Source: Gemmatimonadales bacterium | GTDB lineage: Bacteria > Gemmatimonadota > Gemmatimonadetes > Longimicrobiales > Gaopeijiaceae | Direction: 5' to 3' | Assembly (NCBI GenBank): GCA_007692665.1 | Contig: REBP01000093.1 | Coordinates: forward strand, 1 to 51,514 | DNA length: 51,514 nt | Shown: piece by piece, positions 24,198-34,612 of the stretch | Position numbering within the stretch: the first letter of the stretch is position 1 | Layout: every line of letters begins with the position of its first letter | Made by a program: the position numbers and the translations under genes | The notes under the pieces: model-generated | What the model saw: the letters and a program-made list of their open reading frames with translations, nothing else | What the model was told of the DNA's origin: nothing | Databases searched by the model: none

Positions 24198-25385
24198 TCA
24201 CGACACCGACGCCTGGTGCCAGGCCTCGAGCACGCGGCGCTCCGCCTCCGCCGACGCACCGGCTCGAAGCGTTGCCCTGCGCTCCGCATCCCGGCCGTGG
24301 TGGTAGGCGAGGGTCGCGAGCGTCGTGTCGGCGAGGCTCCGGAAGGTGAGGCCCGCCGCCACCTCCCGGCTCAGGTCGAAGCGTGCGAACCCCTCGAAGC
24401 CCGGGGTCGGGGGACGCCAGACGGGCATTTCCTGGTAGGGCCGGAAGCCATGTTCCGCCAGAAACTCCCGGGGCACCCAGGTCCAGGAGAGGGGCGCGGT
24501 GGTGGCGCCGGCGATCCCGTAGAGGAACTCGGACATGGACCGACCGTTTTCCGGCCCCACGCCCATGAAGGTCCCGTACGTCCCGTCCTCGCAGAGCCGG
24601 ACCGCCCACTCGCAGAGGTCGCGAACGTCGATGACCTGGATCCGGTCCTCGTGGGGATCCCCCGGCGCCAGGATCTCGCCTCCGCGCTCGATGCGAACCG
24701 GCCAGTAGGTGAACCGGTCCGTCTCGTCGCCGGGGCCCACGATGAGCCCGGGACGCACGATGGTGGTCCGATCTCCGAAGCCGGCCAGGGCCTCGCCCTC
24801 GGCCAGCGCCTTGGCCAGGCCGTAGGGGTACGGCTGGCCCTCGCTCCAGTTGCGTGTCGTCTCCCGGGTCAGGAGCGGAGCATCCACGGTGGCCGGAACC
24901 TGGCTCAGGTCCGCGAAGACCGATCGGGTCGAGATGAAGAGGTACTGGTCCACCTGGTCCCGCAGCACTTCGGCGGCGTCCCGGACCCAGTCCGGAGCGT
25001 CGGCGCGTGCGGCGGAGTTGTCGATGACCGCGTCCCAGCGTCGACCGCGGAGGGCGTCGAGTTCGCCCGCCGCACGGTCCCCGGTGAGTTCCTCCACGCC
25101 GGTGAACATGCCCGGCGCCGACTGGCCCCGGTTGAAGATCGTGACCTCGTGGCCCCGCTCCACGGCGTAGCGAACCTGGTGGGGCCCGATGAACCCGGTC
25201 CCCCCGAGAATGAGGAGTCGGATGCGACGGGGCGGACCGTCGGCCGGGCGGGTGGGGGTGGGCTGTGGGCGAGTCGGATCCCCGCGAACCTCGGCCCCGG
25301 CCAGGGCTCCGGGCCAGGCGAGTCCGGCTGCCGCGGCGCCCCCGGCGGTGGTTGCGGTCTTCAGAAAATCCCTGCGGGTGGTCAT
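24198..25385 (-). CDS. NAD-dependent epimerase/dehydratase-family protein with Tat signal
   Basis: 395 residues. The Tat signal TTRRDFLKTATTAGGAAAAG is followed by a Pro/Thr-rich spacer and an extended short-chain dehydrogenase fold: the nucleotide loop LILGGTGFIGP (about residue 57), the STRSVF strand with catalytic-type Ser/Thr, and the YGLAK (YxxxK) active-site pair. The C-terminal half (IQVIDVRDLCEWAVRL) is typical of the epimerase subgroup. The start at 25385 has GGGAGGA 6 bases upstream. Exported members of this subgroup are common in several soil phyla; the substrate is unknown. Confidence 0.85.
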   Translation of the reverse strand: MTTRRDFLKTATTAGGAAAAGLAWPGALAGAEVRGDPTRPQPTPTRPADGPPRRIRLLILGGTGFIGPHQVRYAVERGHEVTIFNRGQSAPGMFTGVEELTGDRAAGELDALRGRRWDAVIDNSAARADAPDWVRDAAEVLRDQVDQYLFISTRSVFADLSQVPATVDAPLLTRETTRNWSEGQPYPYGLAKALAEGEALAGFGDRTTIVRPGLIVGPGDETDRFTYWPVRIERGGEILAPGDPHEDRIQVIDVRDLCEWAVRLCEDGTYGTFMGVGPENGRSMSEFLYGIAGATTAPLSWTWVPREFLAEHGFRPYQEMPVWRPPTPGFEGFARFDLSREVAAGLTFRSLADTTLATLAYHHGRDAERRATLRAGASAEAERRVLEAWHQASVS

Positions 25386-25425
25386 GGTCGTTCCTCCCGG
25401 CGGTGCCGTTGAATGGGAAAGCGTC

Positions 25426-25455
25426 AACGTACGCCCGCAGGGCACGAGTTGCCAA
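25426..25455 (-). promoter_or_regulatory. Candidate promoter of the exported epimerase-like gene
   Basis: On the minus strand TTGGCA (complement of 25450-25455), an 18-base spacer and TACGTT (complement of 25426-25431), about 35 bases upstream of the ATG. The -35 is good and the -10 is weak. The remainder of the 285-base gap to lolA shows no other element I can support. Confidence 0.4.
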
Positions 25456-25670
25456 CGGGGCGTCAGTCCGTCGCGCGCCGACCGAGGGACCCGTGGTTCC
25501 GAGGCCCGTGTACCAGTGGGAATACCCTTGCCCCGCGCAGTGCCCCGAGGCCGCCGCCGACCCCGGCGGGAGCGCATCCGGTGTTCCTTCGGGGCCTTCC
25601 ATCGTCGAACCACCGTCGAACGCGCGGTCGTGGGGGTTCCCAACCTTCCCGGTCCTCCTGACATTACTGG

Positions 25671-26438
25671 ATGCTCATGATGCTCAACCATCTCGCCCGG
25701 ACCCCCATCCTCCGTGCCCTCCTGGGCCCGGCGGTCGCCACGGCACCCCTCGGGGCGATGATCCTCCTGGGCGGCCTGGCGGCACCCATGATCGCCCAGG
25801 CCCAGGCGCCGGCGCCGGCGCAGGCCCAGGCCGAGAGCCGGTCCGCGGCCCAGCCCCAGGCGCTGGCCATTCTCACCCGGGCCGCCGAGCGGTACGAGGG
25901 GATGACCGGATTCTGCGCCGAGTTCCGACAGGTCGTGGAGAACGAAATTCTCCGGCAGACCACCCGGAGCCGCGGCGAACTCTGCCAGCGTCGCCCCGAC
26001 CGCTTCGAGATGCGGTTCACCGACCCGGCCGGTGACCGCGTGGTGGCCGACGGCCGCCATCTCTGGGCGTACTTTCCGTCCACCAATCCCGGGCAGGCCT
26101 TCCGCACGGACCCGGGTACGGCCGAGGGTCGCTTCGACCTGCACCGGGAGTTCCTGAGCCAGCCGGGCGAACGCTACGCGCCGACCCTCGAGGGCGAGGA
26201 GACCATCGACGGGCGTCGGACCCACCGGATGATGCTGCGACCCACCGGCAACTCCCCCTTCCTGCGCGCCCGGATCTGGGTGGACGCGTCCGACTCCATG
26301 ATCCGGAAGATCGAGATCGTGGAGACGGAGGGCTTCGTCCGGACGGTGGAACTCACCGGCCTGCGCGTGAACCCGTCCCTCCCCGACGCCCGGTTCATCT
26401 TCGAGGTGCCCACCGGCGTGAGGGTCGTGAGCCGATGA
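25671..26438 (+). CDS. lolA: LolA-like outer-membrane lipoprotein carrier protein
   Basis: 255 residues. A signal peptide ends in an Ala-rich AQAQA stretch near residue 43. The mature part has the LolA order: ALAILTRAAERYEGMTGFCA, EFRQVVENEI, GELCQRRPDRFEMRFTDP, VVADGRHLWAYFPS, and the two-strand end IRKIEIVETEGFVRTVELTG. It carries lipoproteins from the inner membrane to the outer membrane in the periplasm. Three ATGs lie close together (25671, 25677, 25680); none has a good ribosome-binding site, so the start may be 2-3 codons later. It is coupled to rimO by ATGA. The extra Cys pair (FCAE, LCQR) could form a disulfide. Confidence 0.85.
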   Translation: MLMMLNHLARTPILRALLGPAVATAPLGAMILLGGLAAPMIAQAQAPAPAQAQAESRSAAQPQALAILTRAAERYEGMTGFCAEFRQVVENEILRQTTRSRGELCQRRPDRFEMRFTDPAGDRVVADGRHLWAYFPSTNPGQAFRTDPGTAEGRFDLHREFLSQPGERYAPTLEGEETIDGRRTHRMMLRPTGNSPFLRARIWVDASDSMIRKIEIVETEGFVRTVELTGLRVNPSLPDARFIFEVPTGVRVVSR

Positions 26439-28000
26439 AGCCTCCGCGCCCCGGGGAGCGGGTCCGGACCCGGGACCTCCCGGTCTTTCCGATCACGGCG
26501 GAGCCGGTGCGCCCCGGCGTGCCCCGGGACGTCCGCGCCGTGGAACACGCCTTCGAGGGCGCGGGTGCCTACGAAGGTCCCCGCATCGGGCTCATCACGC
26601 TGGGGTGCGACAAGAACACGGTGGACTCGGAGCGCATGATGGCGGCGCTCGTCGGGAACGGCGCCCGGGTCTCCTCCGAGGTGGAGGGGGCCGACGTGGT
26701 CATCATCAACACCTGCGGCTTCATCGAGTCGGCGAAGGAGCAGTCCGTCGAGACGATCCTCGAGGCCTGCGCCATGAAGGAGGCCGGCGACATCCGCGCC
26801 GTGGTGGCCGTGGGATGCCTGGTCCAGCGGTACAAGGACGACCTGGCGGCGGAGATCCCCGAGGTGGACCTCTTCCTGGGGCTCACCGAGATGCAGGGGC
26901 TCGTACCCGAGCTCCGGGGCCGGGGCATCCTCCCGGAGGCGGTGGCCCTTCCCACCATGGAGCGACCCCTCCGCATCCTCTCCACCGACACCCCCCACAC
27001 CTCGTTCCTCAAGATCTCCGAGGGGTGCGACCACACCTGCGCCTTCTGCGCCATTCCCCACATGCGGGGGCTCCACCGCTCCGCACCGCTGGACGACCTG
27101 GTGCGGGAGGCGAGGGAGCTCGAGGCGCGGGGCGTGCAGGAGCTGAACATCATCTCGCAGGACACCACCTGGTACGGTCGGGACCTTCGCCGCGCGGCGG
27201 TGCAGGCGGCGGGATCGGGGGGCACCCCGGCGGCGACGCCGGTCCTGGACGACCTCCTGCGGGCGCTCCTGTCGGAGACCGAGATCCCCTGGTACCGCCT
27301 CTTCTACATGTACCCGTCGGGGATCACGCCGGAGCTGGTGACGCTCCTCGCCTCCGAGCCGCGGCTCCTGCCGTACCTGGACATGCCGATCCAGCACGGG
27401 TCGGACACGGTGCTTCGCCGGATGCGCCGCCCCGAGCGGCAGGCCACGATCCGGGAGCGGGCCGGATGGCTCCGGGACGCCGTGCCGGACCTGGTCCTCC
27501 GGACCACCGTCATCGTGGGGTTCCCCGGCGAGACCGACGCCGAGTTCGACGACATGCTGGGGCTTCTGGAGGAGATCCGGTTCGAACGGGTGGGTGCCTT
27601 CACCTACTCCGTCGAGGAAGGGACACCCGCCGCCGTCATGCCGGACCAGGTGGACGAGGACGTGAAGGTCGACCGCCTCGAGCAGCTCATGGACCTGCAG
27701 CGGGAGATCTCCTTCGCCGCGAACCAGGCGCTGGTGGGGCGGCGCGAAACGGTGCTCGTGGACCGCCTCGTGGGCGACGACCCGGAGCACGCGGCGGAGG
27801 GCCGGACCCGGGGCCAGGCGGCCGAGGTGGATGGCCTGACCCGGATCCTGGCCCCCGACGAACCGTCGGGAGCGGGGAACGGGGCGCACGGCCCTGCCCC
27901 GCACGGCAGGGCACCACGCCCCGGGGACTTCGTCGAGGTGGAGATCGTCGACGCGCTGGACTACGACCTCGTGGCCCGCATCGTGTCGGGGCCTGCCTGA
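26435..28000 (+). CDS. rimO: Ribosomal protein S12 methylthiotransferase
   Basis: 521 residues, longer than the usual ~440. It is a radical-SAM enzyme that methylthiolates the conserved Asp of S12. The first cluster domain has LGCDKNTVDSERM, IINTCGFI and VAVGCLVQRY (three Cys). The radical-SAM site is EGCDHTCAFCAIPHMRG (CxxxCxxC), and a TRAM domain closes the protein. The LGC-KN-VDSE pattern separates RimO from MiaB. Odd features are a ~48-residue N-terminal extension and a Pro/Gly/His-rich insert inside the TRAM region (about residues 470-490). Confidence 0.93.
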   Translation: MKPPRPGERVRTRDLPVFPITAEPVRPGVPRDVRAVEHAFEGAGAYEGPRIGLITLGCDKNTVDSERMMAALVGNGARVSSEVEGADVVIINTCGFIESAKEQSVETILEACAMKEAGDIRAVVAVGCLVQRYKDDLAAEIPEVDLFLGLTEMQGLVPELRGRGILPEAVALPTMERPLRILSTDTPHTSFLKISEGCDHTCAFCAIPHMRGLHRSAPLDDLVREARELEARGVQELNIISQDTTWYGRDLRRAAVQAAGSGGTPAATPVLDDLLRALLSETEIPWYRLFYMYPSGITPELVTLLASEPRLLPYLDMPIQHGSDTVLRRMRRPERQATIRERAGWLRDAVPDLVLRTTVIVGFPGETDAEFDDMLGLLEEIRFERVGAFTYSVEEGTPAAVMPDQVDEDVKVDRLEQLMDLQREISFAANQALVGRRETVLVDRLVGDDPEHAAEGRTRGQAAEVDGLTRILAPDEPSGAGNGAHGPAPHGRAPRPGDFVEVEIVDALDYDLVARIVSGPA

Positions 28001-28112
28001 ACCCGGGGGGGTGGAATTCCGGCACCGGAGTGTCTAGTGTCCTGAGCCGTTGCCGATCCGGCCATCGCCGGTGCGGCGCTTCCTGACCCTCCCGCAGCGA
28101 ACCGCACCCCCG

Positions 28113-29549
28113 ATGAGCGACGCACCCCACGCTTCCCCCCCCTCCTCCGCCGACCCCTCCGCATCTCCGGACACCACCTCCGACGCCCCCCGCCCCCCGG
28201 CGGGCTCCGGCGGCCACGGGGCAGGGGACACCTCCTTCGACGCCATCTGGGAACGGGCGCGGCGGGTCCTGCCCGGCGGCGTGAACTCCCCGGTGCGCTC
28301 CTTCCGCTCGGTGGGCGGGAACCCCTTCTTCGTGGACCGGGGCGAAGGGCCGTACCTCGTGGACACCGAGGGGAAGCGGTACATCGACTACATCATGTCG
28401 TGGGGCCCGCTGGTCATGGGGCACGCGCACCCGATCCTGGTGGCGGCCCTCGAGGAGCAGCTCACCCGCGGCACGAGCTACGGCGCCCCCACCGTGGCCG
28501 AGGTGGAAATGGCCGAGCGCCTGGTGCGCATGGTGCCGGGCATCGAGATGGTGCGCCTCGTGAACTCGGGCACCGAGGCGACCATGAGCGCGCTCCGGGT
28601 CGCGCGCGGGTTCACCGGGCGGGACCGCTTTCTCAAGTTCACCGGGTGCTACCACGGACACGCCGACCCCTTCCTGGTGGCGGCCGGCTCGGGCGTGGCG
28701 ACGCTGGGGCTTCCGAACTCCCCCGGGGTGCCGGAGCCCGTGGCCCGCGACACGGTGGTCCTCCCCTTCAACGACGCCGAGCAGGTCCGGGATCTGTTCC
28801 GCGCCGAGGGCGACACCATCGCCGCGGTCTTCCTGGAACCGGTCATGGGGAATGCCGGACTGATCCTGCCGGAGCCCGGGTTCCTGGAGGCGCTGCGGGA
28901 GATCACCGAGAAGCACGGGGCGCTCCTCGTGTTCGACGAGGTCATGACGGGGTTCCGGGTGGGACTCGGCGGGGCGCAGGAGCGCTTCGGCGTGACGCCG
29001 GACCTGACCACGCTGGGGAAGGTCATCGGGGCCGGCCTCCCGGTGGGGGCGTTCGGGGGGCGGCGGGACATCATGGAACAGGTGGCGCCGGCGGGGCCCA
29101 TCTACCAGGCGGGCACGCTCTCCGGGAACCCGCTGGCCACGGCGGCGGGGAACGCGCAGCTCGCATGGCTCGAGGCCAACGATCCGTTCCCGGGGCTCGA
29201 GCGGTACGCGCAGCGACTGGTGGACGGGCTCCTCGCGGCGCTGGGGGACGCCGGCATCCCGGCCTCGGGCGGGGTGGCGGGCTCCATGTTCGGGATCTTC
29301 TTCCACCCGGGCCCGGTACGGTCCTTCGAGGATGCGAAGGCCGCCGACATCGAGAGCTTCAACCGCTTCCACCGGGCCATGCTGGAACGGGGGGTCTTCC
29401 TCGCGCCGTCGGCGTTCGAGGCCGGGTTCCTCTCCATCCGCCACGGCGAGGAAGAGCTGGAAATGACGCTGGCAGCCGCCCGGGAGGCGGCGCTGGAGGT
29501 CGCGCAGGGCATGGGACGGGGCGCCGAAGGGAAGGGTGCGGGATCATGA
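28113..29549 (+). CDS. hemL: Glutamate-1-semialdehyde 2,1-aminomutase
   Basis: 478 residues. It makes 5-aminolevulinate from glutamate-1-semialdehyde using PLP. Signatures are [44 protein letters not shown], the Asp of [12 protein letters not shown], and the PLP lysine Lys303 in [14 protein letters not shown]. Residues 1-45 are a Pro/Ser/Asp-rich extension not seen in most HemL proteins. A weak promoter candidate precedes it: TGGAAT (28012-28017), 17 bases, TAGTGT (28035-28040). It is coupled to the next gene by ATGA. Confidence 0.95.
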   Translation: MSDAPHASPPSSADPSASPDTTSDAPRPPAGSGGHGAGDTSFDAIWERARRVLPGGVNSPVRSFRSVGGNPFFVDRGEGPYLVDTEGKRYIDYIMSWGPLVMGHAHPILVAALEEQLTRGTSYGAPTVAEVEMAERLVRMVPGIEMVRLVNSGTEATMSALRVARGFTGRDRFLKFTGCYHGHADPFLVAAGSGVATLGLPNSPGVPEPVARDTVVLPFNDAEQVRDLFRAEGDTIAAVFLEPVMGNAGLILPEPGFLEALREITEKHGALLVFDEVMTGFRVGLGGAQERFGVTPDLTTLGKVIGAGLPVGAFGGRRDIMEQVAPAGPIYQAGTLSGNPLATAAGNAQLAWLEANDPFPGLERYAQRLVDGLLAALGDAGIPASGGVAGSMFGIFFHPGPVRSFEDAKAADIESFNRFHRAMLERGVFLAPSAFEAGFLSIRHGEEELEMTLAAAREAALEVAQGMGRGAEGKGAGS

Positions 29550-30316
29550 CCAACGGGAACGGGACCAACGGGAACGGGACAAGGGGGATGCGCATGATTC
29601 GGATGCGGCGGAATCGGGCGGGGCGGCGGCGCATGGTCCTCGGACCGGCGCTGGCGGTGATTGTGACGGGAGCGGGGCTGGCATGGGGCGCCGGTCCCAT
29701 GGCGCAACCCCTGGTCGCCCAGGGACTTGCCGACTTCGATTACGAGAACCTCTCCCCCCGGGGAATCATGCCGAACATCGGGTGGGTTCGCCCGGGAACG
29801 GTGAACCCGACAGGTTCCATCGGGGCGCGGCTGGACCTGGGGTACCTGGGGCCCGGTGTCCGGATCACGACGGGCTTCTCCCAGTGGTCCTCCACACTTC
29901 GCCGGTCCGAGGTGGCGATCCTCGAGGAACAGCTGGCCGACCTGGTCGAGACGCAGACCGGGACCCGCCCCGAGGTCGACCTGGGGCGGATCACCTGGTC
30001 GGACGTGGCGCTGAATGCCGACGCCCATGTGGTCTGGCGGGTGCCCGGTGGCCTCCTGACCTATGCCGGGGCCGGGGGCACGGCCCACGTCATGCGCGGC
30101 GGCGGGGTCGCCGTGGAAGGGACCTTCATCCAGGATCTTCTGAACACGATCCGGGCCGGGGCCAACCTCCACGGCGGCATCGAGGTCCCGCTGGGCGCGC
30201 AGCTGCGGGTGGTGGGCGAGGGGCGGATCGAACTCGTGCAGAGCGTGACCTACGCCCAGGTCCGCGCGGGGCTCCAGTACACCTGGGGACCGGCGGCGCC
30301 GGGCGAGCGGCCCTGA
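29546..30316 (+). CDS. Small predicted outer-membrane beta-barrel protein
   Basis: 256 residues. A long basic N-terminus ([20 protein letters not shown]...) leads to a signal segment ([20 protein letters not shown]) and a mature part of alternating strands ([50 protein letters not shown]). It ends in an aromatic Trp-Gly strand close to the C-terminus, which fits an 8-stranded barrel. I do not recognise the family. It is coupled to hemL by ATGA. The true start could be one of the later Met codons (for example at 29588), because a 30-residue lead before the signal is unusual. Confidence 0.65.
   Translation: MTNGNGTNGNGTRGMRMIRMRRNRAGRRRMVLGPALAVIVTGAGLAWGAGPMAQPLVAQGLADFDYENLSPRGIMPNIGWVRPGTVNPTGSIGARLDLGYLGPGVRITTGFSQWSSTLRRSEVAILEEQLADLVETQTGTRPEVDLGRITWSDVALNADAHVVWRVPGGLLTYAGAGGTAHVMRGGGVAVEGTFIQDLLNTIRAGANLHGGIEVPLGAQLRVVGEGRIELVQSVTYAQVRAGLQYTWGPAAPGERP
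29549..29578 (+). repeat. 15-base tandem repeat (2 copies) at the 5' end of the barrel gene
   Basis: Two identical 15-base units (29549-29563, 29564-29578) encode TNGNG twice, directly after the start codon. If the real start is downstream, this is a non-coding repeat in the hemL 3' region. Confidence 0.9.
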
Positions 30317-30353
30317 CCTGGCGGGCCCGGCGGGCGGCGGAGGCCGGGGCGGC

Positions 30354-32099
30354 GTGAGCGTGCGCGCCCGGCTGGAGCGCATCCCACTCCCTGCGCTGGG
30401 CGCCGTGGGCGGGGTCCTCCTTGCGCTGGGCCTTCCTCCCTTCGCCTTCCCACCCCTCGCCGCCGCCGGGGTCCTGGCCTTCGTCCTGGTCCTGGATCGG
30501 GCGTCCACCACCCGTTCGGGTGCCCTCGCCGGCGCGGCCTTCGGGGGCGCCGCGAGCCTGGTGGCGCTCCACTGGGTGCCCGCCGCCGCCGAGCCCTGGC
30601 TCGGGCTCATGGGCGGGCTCGCCGCCGGGATCTCCACCTGGATGCTCCACGCCTGCATCGCGGGCATCGTGGTGGCCGCCTCGGCCAGGCTCCGGGAGAC
30701 GCTCCCGCTGGCGGTGCGGGCGGCGGCGGCGTGGGGCGTGCTGGAGTGGCTCCCGGGCGCGATTCCGCTCATCGGGCTCCCCTGGTTCGGCGTGGCGGCA
30801 ACGCTCACCGGTTGGCCGGGGCTCCTCCCCGTGGTGGCGGTGGCGGGGAGCGCGGGCGTCGGGGTCCTCCTTGCAGCCGTCCTCGGGGGTGGGGTTCGGC
30901 TCCGGCGGGAGCCGCGCGCGGCCGTGGTCACGGGCGCCCTCGCGCTCGTCGCGGGAGGCGCAGCCTTCCTCCTCGCGAGCCCGGTTCCCGGCGGCACGGG
31001 TCCGGGAACGGTCGCGGCTCCCGGCGCAATCCAGGAGACCGGCGACAGGGTGGACGCCTCGGGCTCCCCGGCGCGGATGGTGGCCCTCGAGTGGGTCCGG
31101 CCCCGCGGGGAGGTGGCGGACCCGGAACGCCTTCGCGCCCGGGTGGAGGCGATGATCGAGGTGGCGCTCCCCTCCGACGAACCCGGGGCGCCGAGCCGGG
31201 CCGTGCTCTGGCCCGAGGCCCCCCTCCCGGGTGTCATGGGCGAGGGTGATCCGGGGAGTCAACCCGGGGAGGAGGATCTCCTGACGCGGTACCTTCGGCG
31301 CGTTCATGCGTCCGGGAGCCCGGCGGCAGGCCCGTCGGACGAGACGCCCCCCGGGATGCCGGGATCGCCCCCGGGACCTGGCACAGGCGCCGCCCCTTCG
31401 GACGGCCACGTGCCCCGGGCCGGGGCACTTGCCGGGATCCAGGCGAGGGTGGGAGCCCGGACCTACAATACGCTCGTGCGCACGGGGCCCGGGGGGGAGG
31501 CCCCCGAGGGCGTGCACCGGAAGCGGCACCTGGTCCCCGGGGTCGAGCGCACGGTCCTCACGAGCCCCGGCCTCGAGGGGCGCGGGCTCGCGCCCGGCGC
31601 CGGGGCCCTGCCCTTCAGCTGGGGAGGTGCGCAGGTCGGGGGGCTCATCTGTTTCGAGATCCTCCATGGGCCCGAGGCCGCGCGCCTCCGGCGGCGGGGT
31701 GCCCTCCTCCTGGTGCAGGCCACGAACGACGCCATGCTCCAGCCCGGCGGTCGACTTCCCGTCGTGGCCGACGCGGCCCGCCGTCAGCACGAGGCCATGC
31801 TCCGGCTGCGGGCGGCGGAGTTCCGCATGCCGGCGATCCGCGCCGCACACGGCGGGCGCGCGCAGGCCAGCGGTCCTGATGGCCGAAGCCTGGAGCCCGT
31901 GGAGGTCGTGCTCCTGGGGGACGGCGACCCGCTGGGGCGGTGGGTCGAGTTCGAACTGCCGGCCCCGGCGGCCATCCCGCCGGCCGCCTGGGTGGGTCCC
32001 CCCATGGGACCCCTGGCGCTGGCCGTCTTCCTCCTCCCCCTGGTCGCCCTCTGGCGCCGCGAGCAGGTAATCGGTCCGGGGCTCTCGCGCCCCCGTTGA
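30354..32099 (+). CDS. lnt: Apolipoprotein N-acyltransferase
   Basis: 581 residues. It adds the third acyl chain to lipoproteins at the inner membrane. The N-terminal ~230 residues hold about six transmembrane helices ([20 protein letters not shown] ...). The nitrilase-like domain carries the triad Glu288 (LWPEAPLP), Lys390 ([11 protein letters not shown]) and Cys433 (GGLICFEI). A final helix lies at [14 protein letters not shown]. The Glu-Lys spacing is 102 residues against 68 in E. coli Lnt, because of a Gly/Pro-rich insert. The start is a GTG 37 bases after the barrel gene. Together with lolA in the same run it forms a lipoprotein-maturation set. Confidence 0.88.
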   Translation: MSVRARLERIPLPALGAVGGVLLALGLPPFAFPPLAAAGVLAFVLVLDRASTTRSGALAGAAFGGAASLVALHWVPAAAEPWLGLMGGLAAGISTWMLHACIAGIVVAASARLRETLPLAVRAAAAWGVLEWLPGAIPLIGLPWFGVAATLTGWPGLLPVVAVAGSAGVGVLLAAVLGGGVRLRREPRAAVVTGALALVAGGAAFLLASPVPGGTGPGTVAAPGAIQETGDRVDASGSPARMVALEWVRPRGEVADPERLRARVEAMIEVALPSDEPGAPSRAVLWPEAPLPGVMGEGDPGSQPGEEDLLTRYLRRVHASGSPAAGPSDETPPGMPGSPPGPGTGAAPSDGHVPRAGALAGIQARVGARTYNTLVRTGPGGEAPEGVHRKRHLVPGVERTVLTSPGLEGRGLAPGAGALPFSWGGAQVGGLICFEILHGPEAARLRRRGALLLVQATNDAMLQPGGRLPVVADAARRQHEAMLRLRAAEFRMPAIRAAHGGRAQASGPDGRSLEPVEVVLLGDGDPLGRWVEFELPAPAAIPPAAWVGPPMGPLALAVFLLPLVALWRREQVIGPGLSRPR

Positions 32100-32124
32100 G
32101 GAGAGACGCAAGATCGGGTATCTT
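32096..32124 (+). promoter_or_regulatory. Sigma-70-type promoter of the rpmE-prfA-prmC operon
   Basis: TTGAGG (32096-32101, overlapping the lnt stop codon), a 17-base spacer, then TATCTT (32119-32124). The -10 is the same hexamer as in the promoter at 9713-9742. The leader to the rpmE ATG is ~90 bases and may hold an autoregulatory site for L31, but I see no defined structure. Confidence 0.6.
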
Positions 32125-32217
32125 GAGAGGCTGTATCTTCGGGTCCTTCGTCGAAGGCCCCGTCGTTGCGTCCGTTCCTGTTCCTGTTCCGGCTCGATCC
32201 GGACTCGGAGATGTACG

Positions 32218-32424
32218 ATGAAGCCTGGAATCCACCCCGAATACAAGCTCGCCACGGTCATCTGCTCCTGCGGCACGACCTTCCAGACCCGCGCGACCCA
32301 GGACGAGATCCGGGTCGAGATCTGCTCGGTCTGCCACCCGTTCTATACCGGGAAGCAGCGTCTCGTCGACACCGCGGGCCGCGTCGAGCGGTTCAACCGC
32401 AAGTACAAGACCCCCGCCAGCTGA
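32218..32424 (+). CDS. rpmE: 50S ribosomal protein L31 (zinc-binding type)
   Basis: 68 residues. It starts [20 protein letters not shown] and shows the C+ zinc ribbon: Cys16, Cys18, then Cys36 and Cys39 in [14 protein letters not shown]. This is the zinc-type form, not the YkgM-like zinc-free paralogue. It binds at the central protuberance bridging the two subunits. prfA follows after 18 bases, a common arrangement. Confidence 0.97.
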   Translation: MKPGIHPEYKLATVICSCGTTFQTRATQDEIRVEICSVCHPFYTGKQRLVDTAGRVERFNRKYKTPAS

Positions 32425-32442
32425 CCAGGCCCGGCCCCTCCC

Positions 32443-33636
32443 ATGTCCGCCGGCACGCCTGACGGTGGAGGGCAGCCCGGCAGGGTGAAGGACGCCCCCG
32501 GCAACGGGGGGAGTCCGCCCGCGTCGCCCCTGGATCCTCGTGTGGAGCAGCGACTCCACGAGGTCATCACCCGCTTCCGCGGCGTGGAACTGAGGATGGC
32601 CGATCCGGACCTTTCGCGTGATCCGGACCGCATCCGCAGCCTGGGCCAGGAACGGGCCGAACTCGAGGCCGCGGCCCTTGCGGCGGGGGAACTGGTCGGC
32701 CTCGTCGAGGAGTGGCAGGGCGCCCTCGAACTTCGCGATGGTTCGGCGGAACCCGAACTTCGGGAAATGGCGGAAGCCGAAGTGGAGGCGCTCTCGCGCC
32801 GGATCCGTACCCTCGAGGAACGGGCCCGGCGCCTTCTCGTTCCCGGTGATCCGCTCTCGGACCGGTCTGCCGTGCTGGAGATCCGCGCCGGCACGGGGGG
32901 AGACGAGGCCGGGCTCTTCGCCGCAGACCTGCTGCGCATGTACCAGCGGTACGCCGAGGGGCGGCGCTGGCGCATGGAGCTCATGGAGTTCTCCGAAGGG
33001 ATCCCCGGTTCCGTCCGGGAAGCGATCTTCACGGTGCGTGGCCCCGGCGCCTACGGAACGCTGCGGTTCGAGTCCGGTGTGCACCGGGTCCAGCGCGTTC
33101 CCGCCACCGAGAGCCAGGGGCGGATTCACACCTCGGCGGCCACGGTGGCCGTGCTTCCCGAGGCCGAGGAGGTGGATGTCACCCTCGACCCCGGCGATCT
33201 GCGCATCGACGTGTTCCGTTCGTCGGGCCCGGGCGGGCAGAGCGTGAACACGACGGACTCGGCGGTGCGCATCACCCATGTCCCCACCGGCATCGTGGCC
33301 ACCTGTCAGGATGAGAAGTCGCAGCTCAAGAACCGGAACAAGGCCATGACCGTTCTCCGGAGCCGCCTCCTGGACCGGAAGGTGGCCGAGCAGGAAGGCG
33401 CCCGGTCCCGGGACCGAAAGGCCCAGGTGGGGACCGGCGACCGGTCGGCCAAGATCCGGACCTACAATTTTCCGCAGAACCGGGTGACGGACCACCGGAT
33501 CGGGCTCACGCTGCACCGCCTGGAGAGTGTGCTCGAGGGGGACCTCGATCCGCTGCTGGACGCCCTCCGGCTCGCTGCCGACGAGGAGCGGCTGCAGGCG
33601 GAACTCCCGGGCGGCGGATCGGGGTCCGGGGGATGA
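32443..33636 (+). CDS. prfA: Peptide chain release factor 1
   Basis: 397 residues. It recognises UAA and UAG. The codon-reading PxT motif is present in [14 protein letters not shown], and the peptidyl-hydrolysis GGQ is at residues 264-266 in [14 protein letters not shown]. The PAT tripeptide distinguishes it from RF2 (SPF). The N-terminal ~33 residues (Gly/Pro-rich) are an addition to the normal ~360. It is coupled to prmC, whose product methylates the GGQ glutamine. Confidence 0.97.
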   Translation: MSAGTPDGGGQPGRVKDAPGNGGSPPASPLDPRVEQRLHEVITRFRGVELRMADPDLSRDPDRIRSLGQERAELEAAALAAGELVGLVEEWQGALELRDGSAEPELREMAEAEVEALSRRIRTLEERARRLLVPGDPLSDRSAVLEIRAGTGGDEAGLFAADLLRMYQRYAEGRRWRMELMEFSEGIPGSVREAIFTVRGPGAYGTLRFESGVHRVQRVPATESQGRIHTSAATVAVLPEAEEVDVTLDPGDLRIDVFRSSGPGGQSVNTTDSAVRITHVPTGIVATCQDEKSQLKNRNKAMTVLRSRLLDRKVAEQEGARSRDRKAQVGTGDRSAKIRTYNFPQNRVTDHRIGLTLHRLESVLEGDLDPLLDALRLAADEERLQAELPGGGSGSGG

Positions 33637-34595
33637 ATGCACCGGCACGTCCCCGCTTCAACGACCCGGTGGATCCTCCGGCGGAGGGACAGCCGTGGAC
33701 GGTGCTCCATCTGCTGCGATGGAGCACGCAGTACCTTGAAAGACAGGGGGTCCCCGACGTGCGTCTCGACGTGGAACACCTGCTGGCCGATGCCCTCGGC
33801 CTGGGACGCCTTGAACTGTACCTGCACTTCGAGCGGCCCCTGGGCACCGAGGAACTGGAACGGTTCCGCCCCGGCCTCCGGGAGCGGGCACGGCGCCGGC
33901 CGCTGCAGTACATTCTGGGAAAGGCCGCCTTCAGGGAACTGGAGCTGGACGTGGACGAACGGGTGCTCATTCCGCGCCCGGAGACGGAAGAACTGGTGGA
34001 GGCCGTCCTCTCGCGCGTGCGGGAGTGGGGACGGGACGGGCTCGAGGCGGTGGACCTTGGAACCGGGAGCGGGGCCATCGCGCTTTCGCTCGCGACGGAA
34101 GGACCGTTTCGGCGGGTCCTCGCCACCGATCGCTCTCCCGACGCGCTGGCCGTCGCCCGTGCGAACGCGGAACGTCTCGGGCTCTCGGGTCGGGTTGAGT
34201 TTTTCGAAGGGGACCTGTTCGAGGCGCTCCCGGCCGGCACCCGAGTGCAGGTGGTGGTCTCCAATCCCCCCTACGTGGGGGAAGAGGAACACCGGGATCT
34301 CGCCCCGGAAGTCCGGGGATGGGAGCCCGAGCAGGCCCTCACGGCCCCGGACGGCGGCTTTGCCATGCTGGAGGCCATCATGCGCCAGGCGGCCGCCGTG
34401 CTCGAACCCGGCGGCCTTCTCGCGCTGGAAATGGGTGCGGGGCACGGGGATCGCGCCCTCGCCCTGCTCCGGGCCCTCCCGGAGTGGGAAGGTGGAATGG
34501 TGCTGAGAGACCTCTCGCGCCGGGACCGGATCGTCCTGGCCACGAGGAGCAGGAACGACCGCGGGAGCGACCCGCGGCTGACAATCGAGAGTTGA
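33633..34595 (+). CDS. prmC: Release-factor glutamine methyltransferase
   Basis: 320 residues. An N-terminal helical domain ([20 protein letters not shown]) contains [17 protein letters not shown]. The SAM-binding Rossmann domain follows, with [14 protein letters not shown], and the substrate-binding NPPY motif in [13 protein letters not shown]. It methylates the Gln of the GGQ motif in RF1 and RF2. It starts inside the prfA stop (ATGA). Confidence 0.95.
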   Translation: MNAPARPRFNDPVDPPAEGQPWTVLHLLRWSTQYLERQGVPDVRLDVEHLLADALGLGRLELYLHFERPLGTEELERFRPGLRERARRRPLQYILGKAAFRELELDVDERVLIPRPETEELVEAVLSRVREWGRDGLEAVDLGTGSGAIALSLATEGPFRRVLATDRSPDALAVARANAERLGLSGRVEFFEGDLFEALPAGTRVQVVVSNPPYVGEEEHRDLAPEVRGWEPEQALTAPDGGFAMLEAIMRQAAAVLEPGGLLALEMGAGHGDRALALLRALPEWEGGMVLRDLSRRDRIVLATRSRNDRGSDPRLTIES

Positions 34596-34612
34596 ACGGA
34601 GGGTTGGACCGG

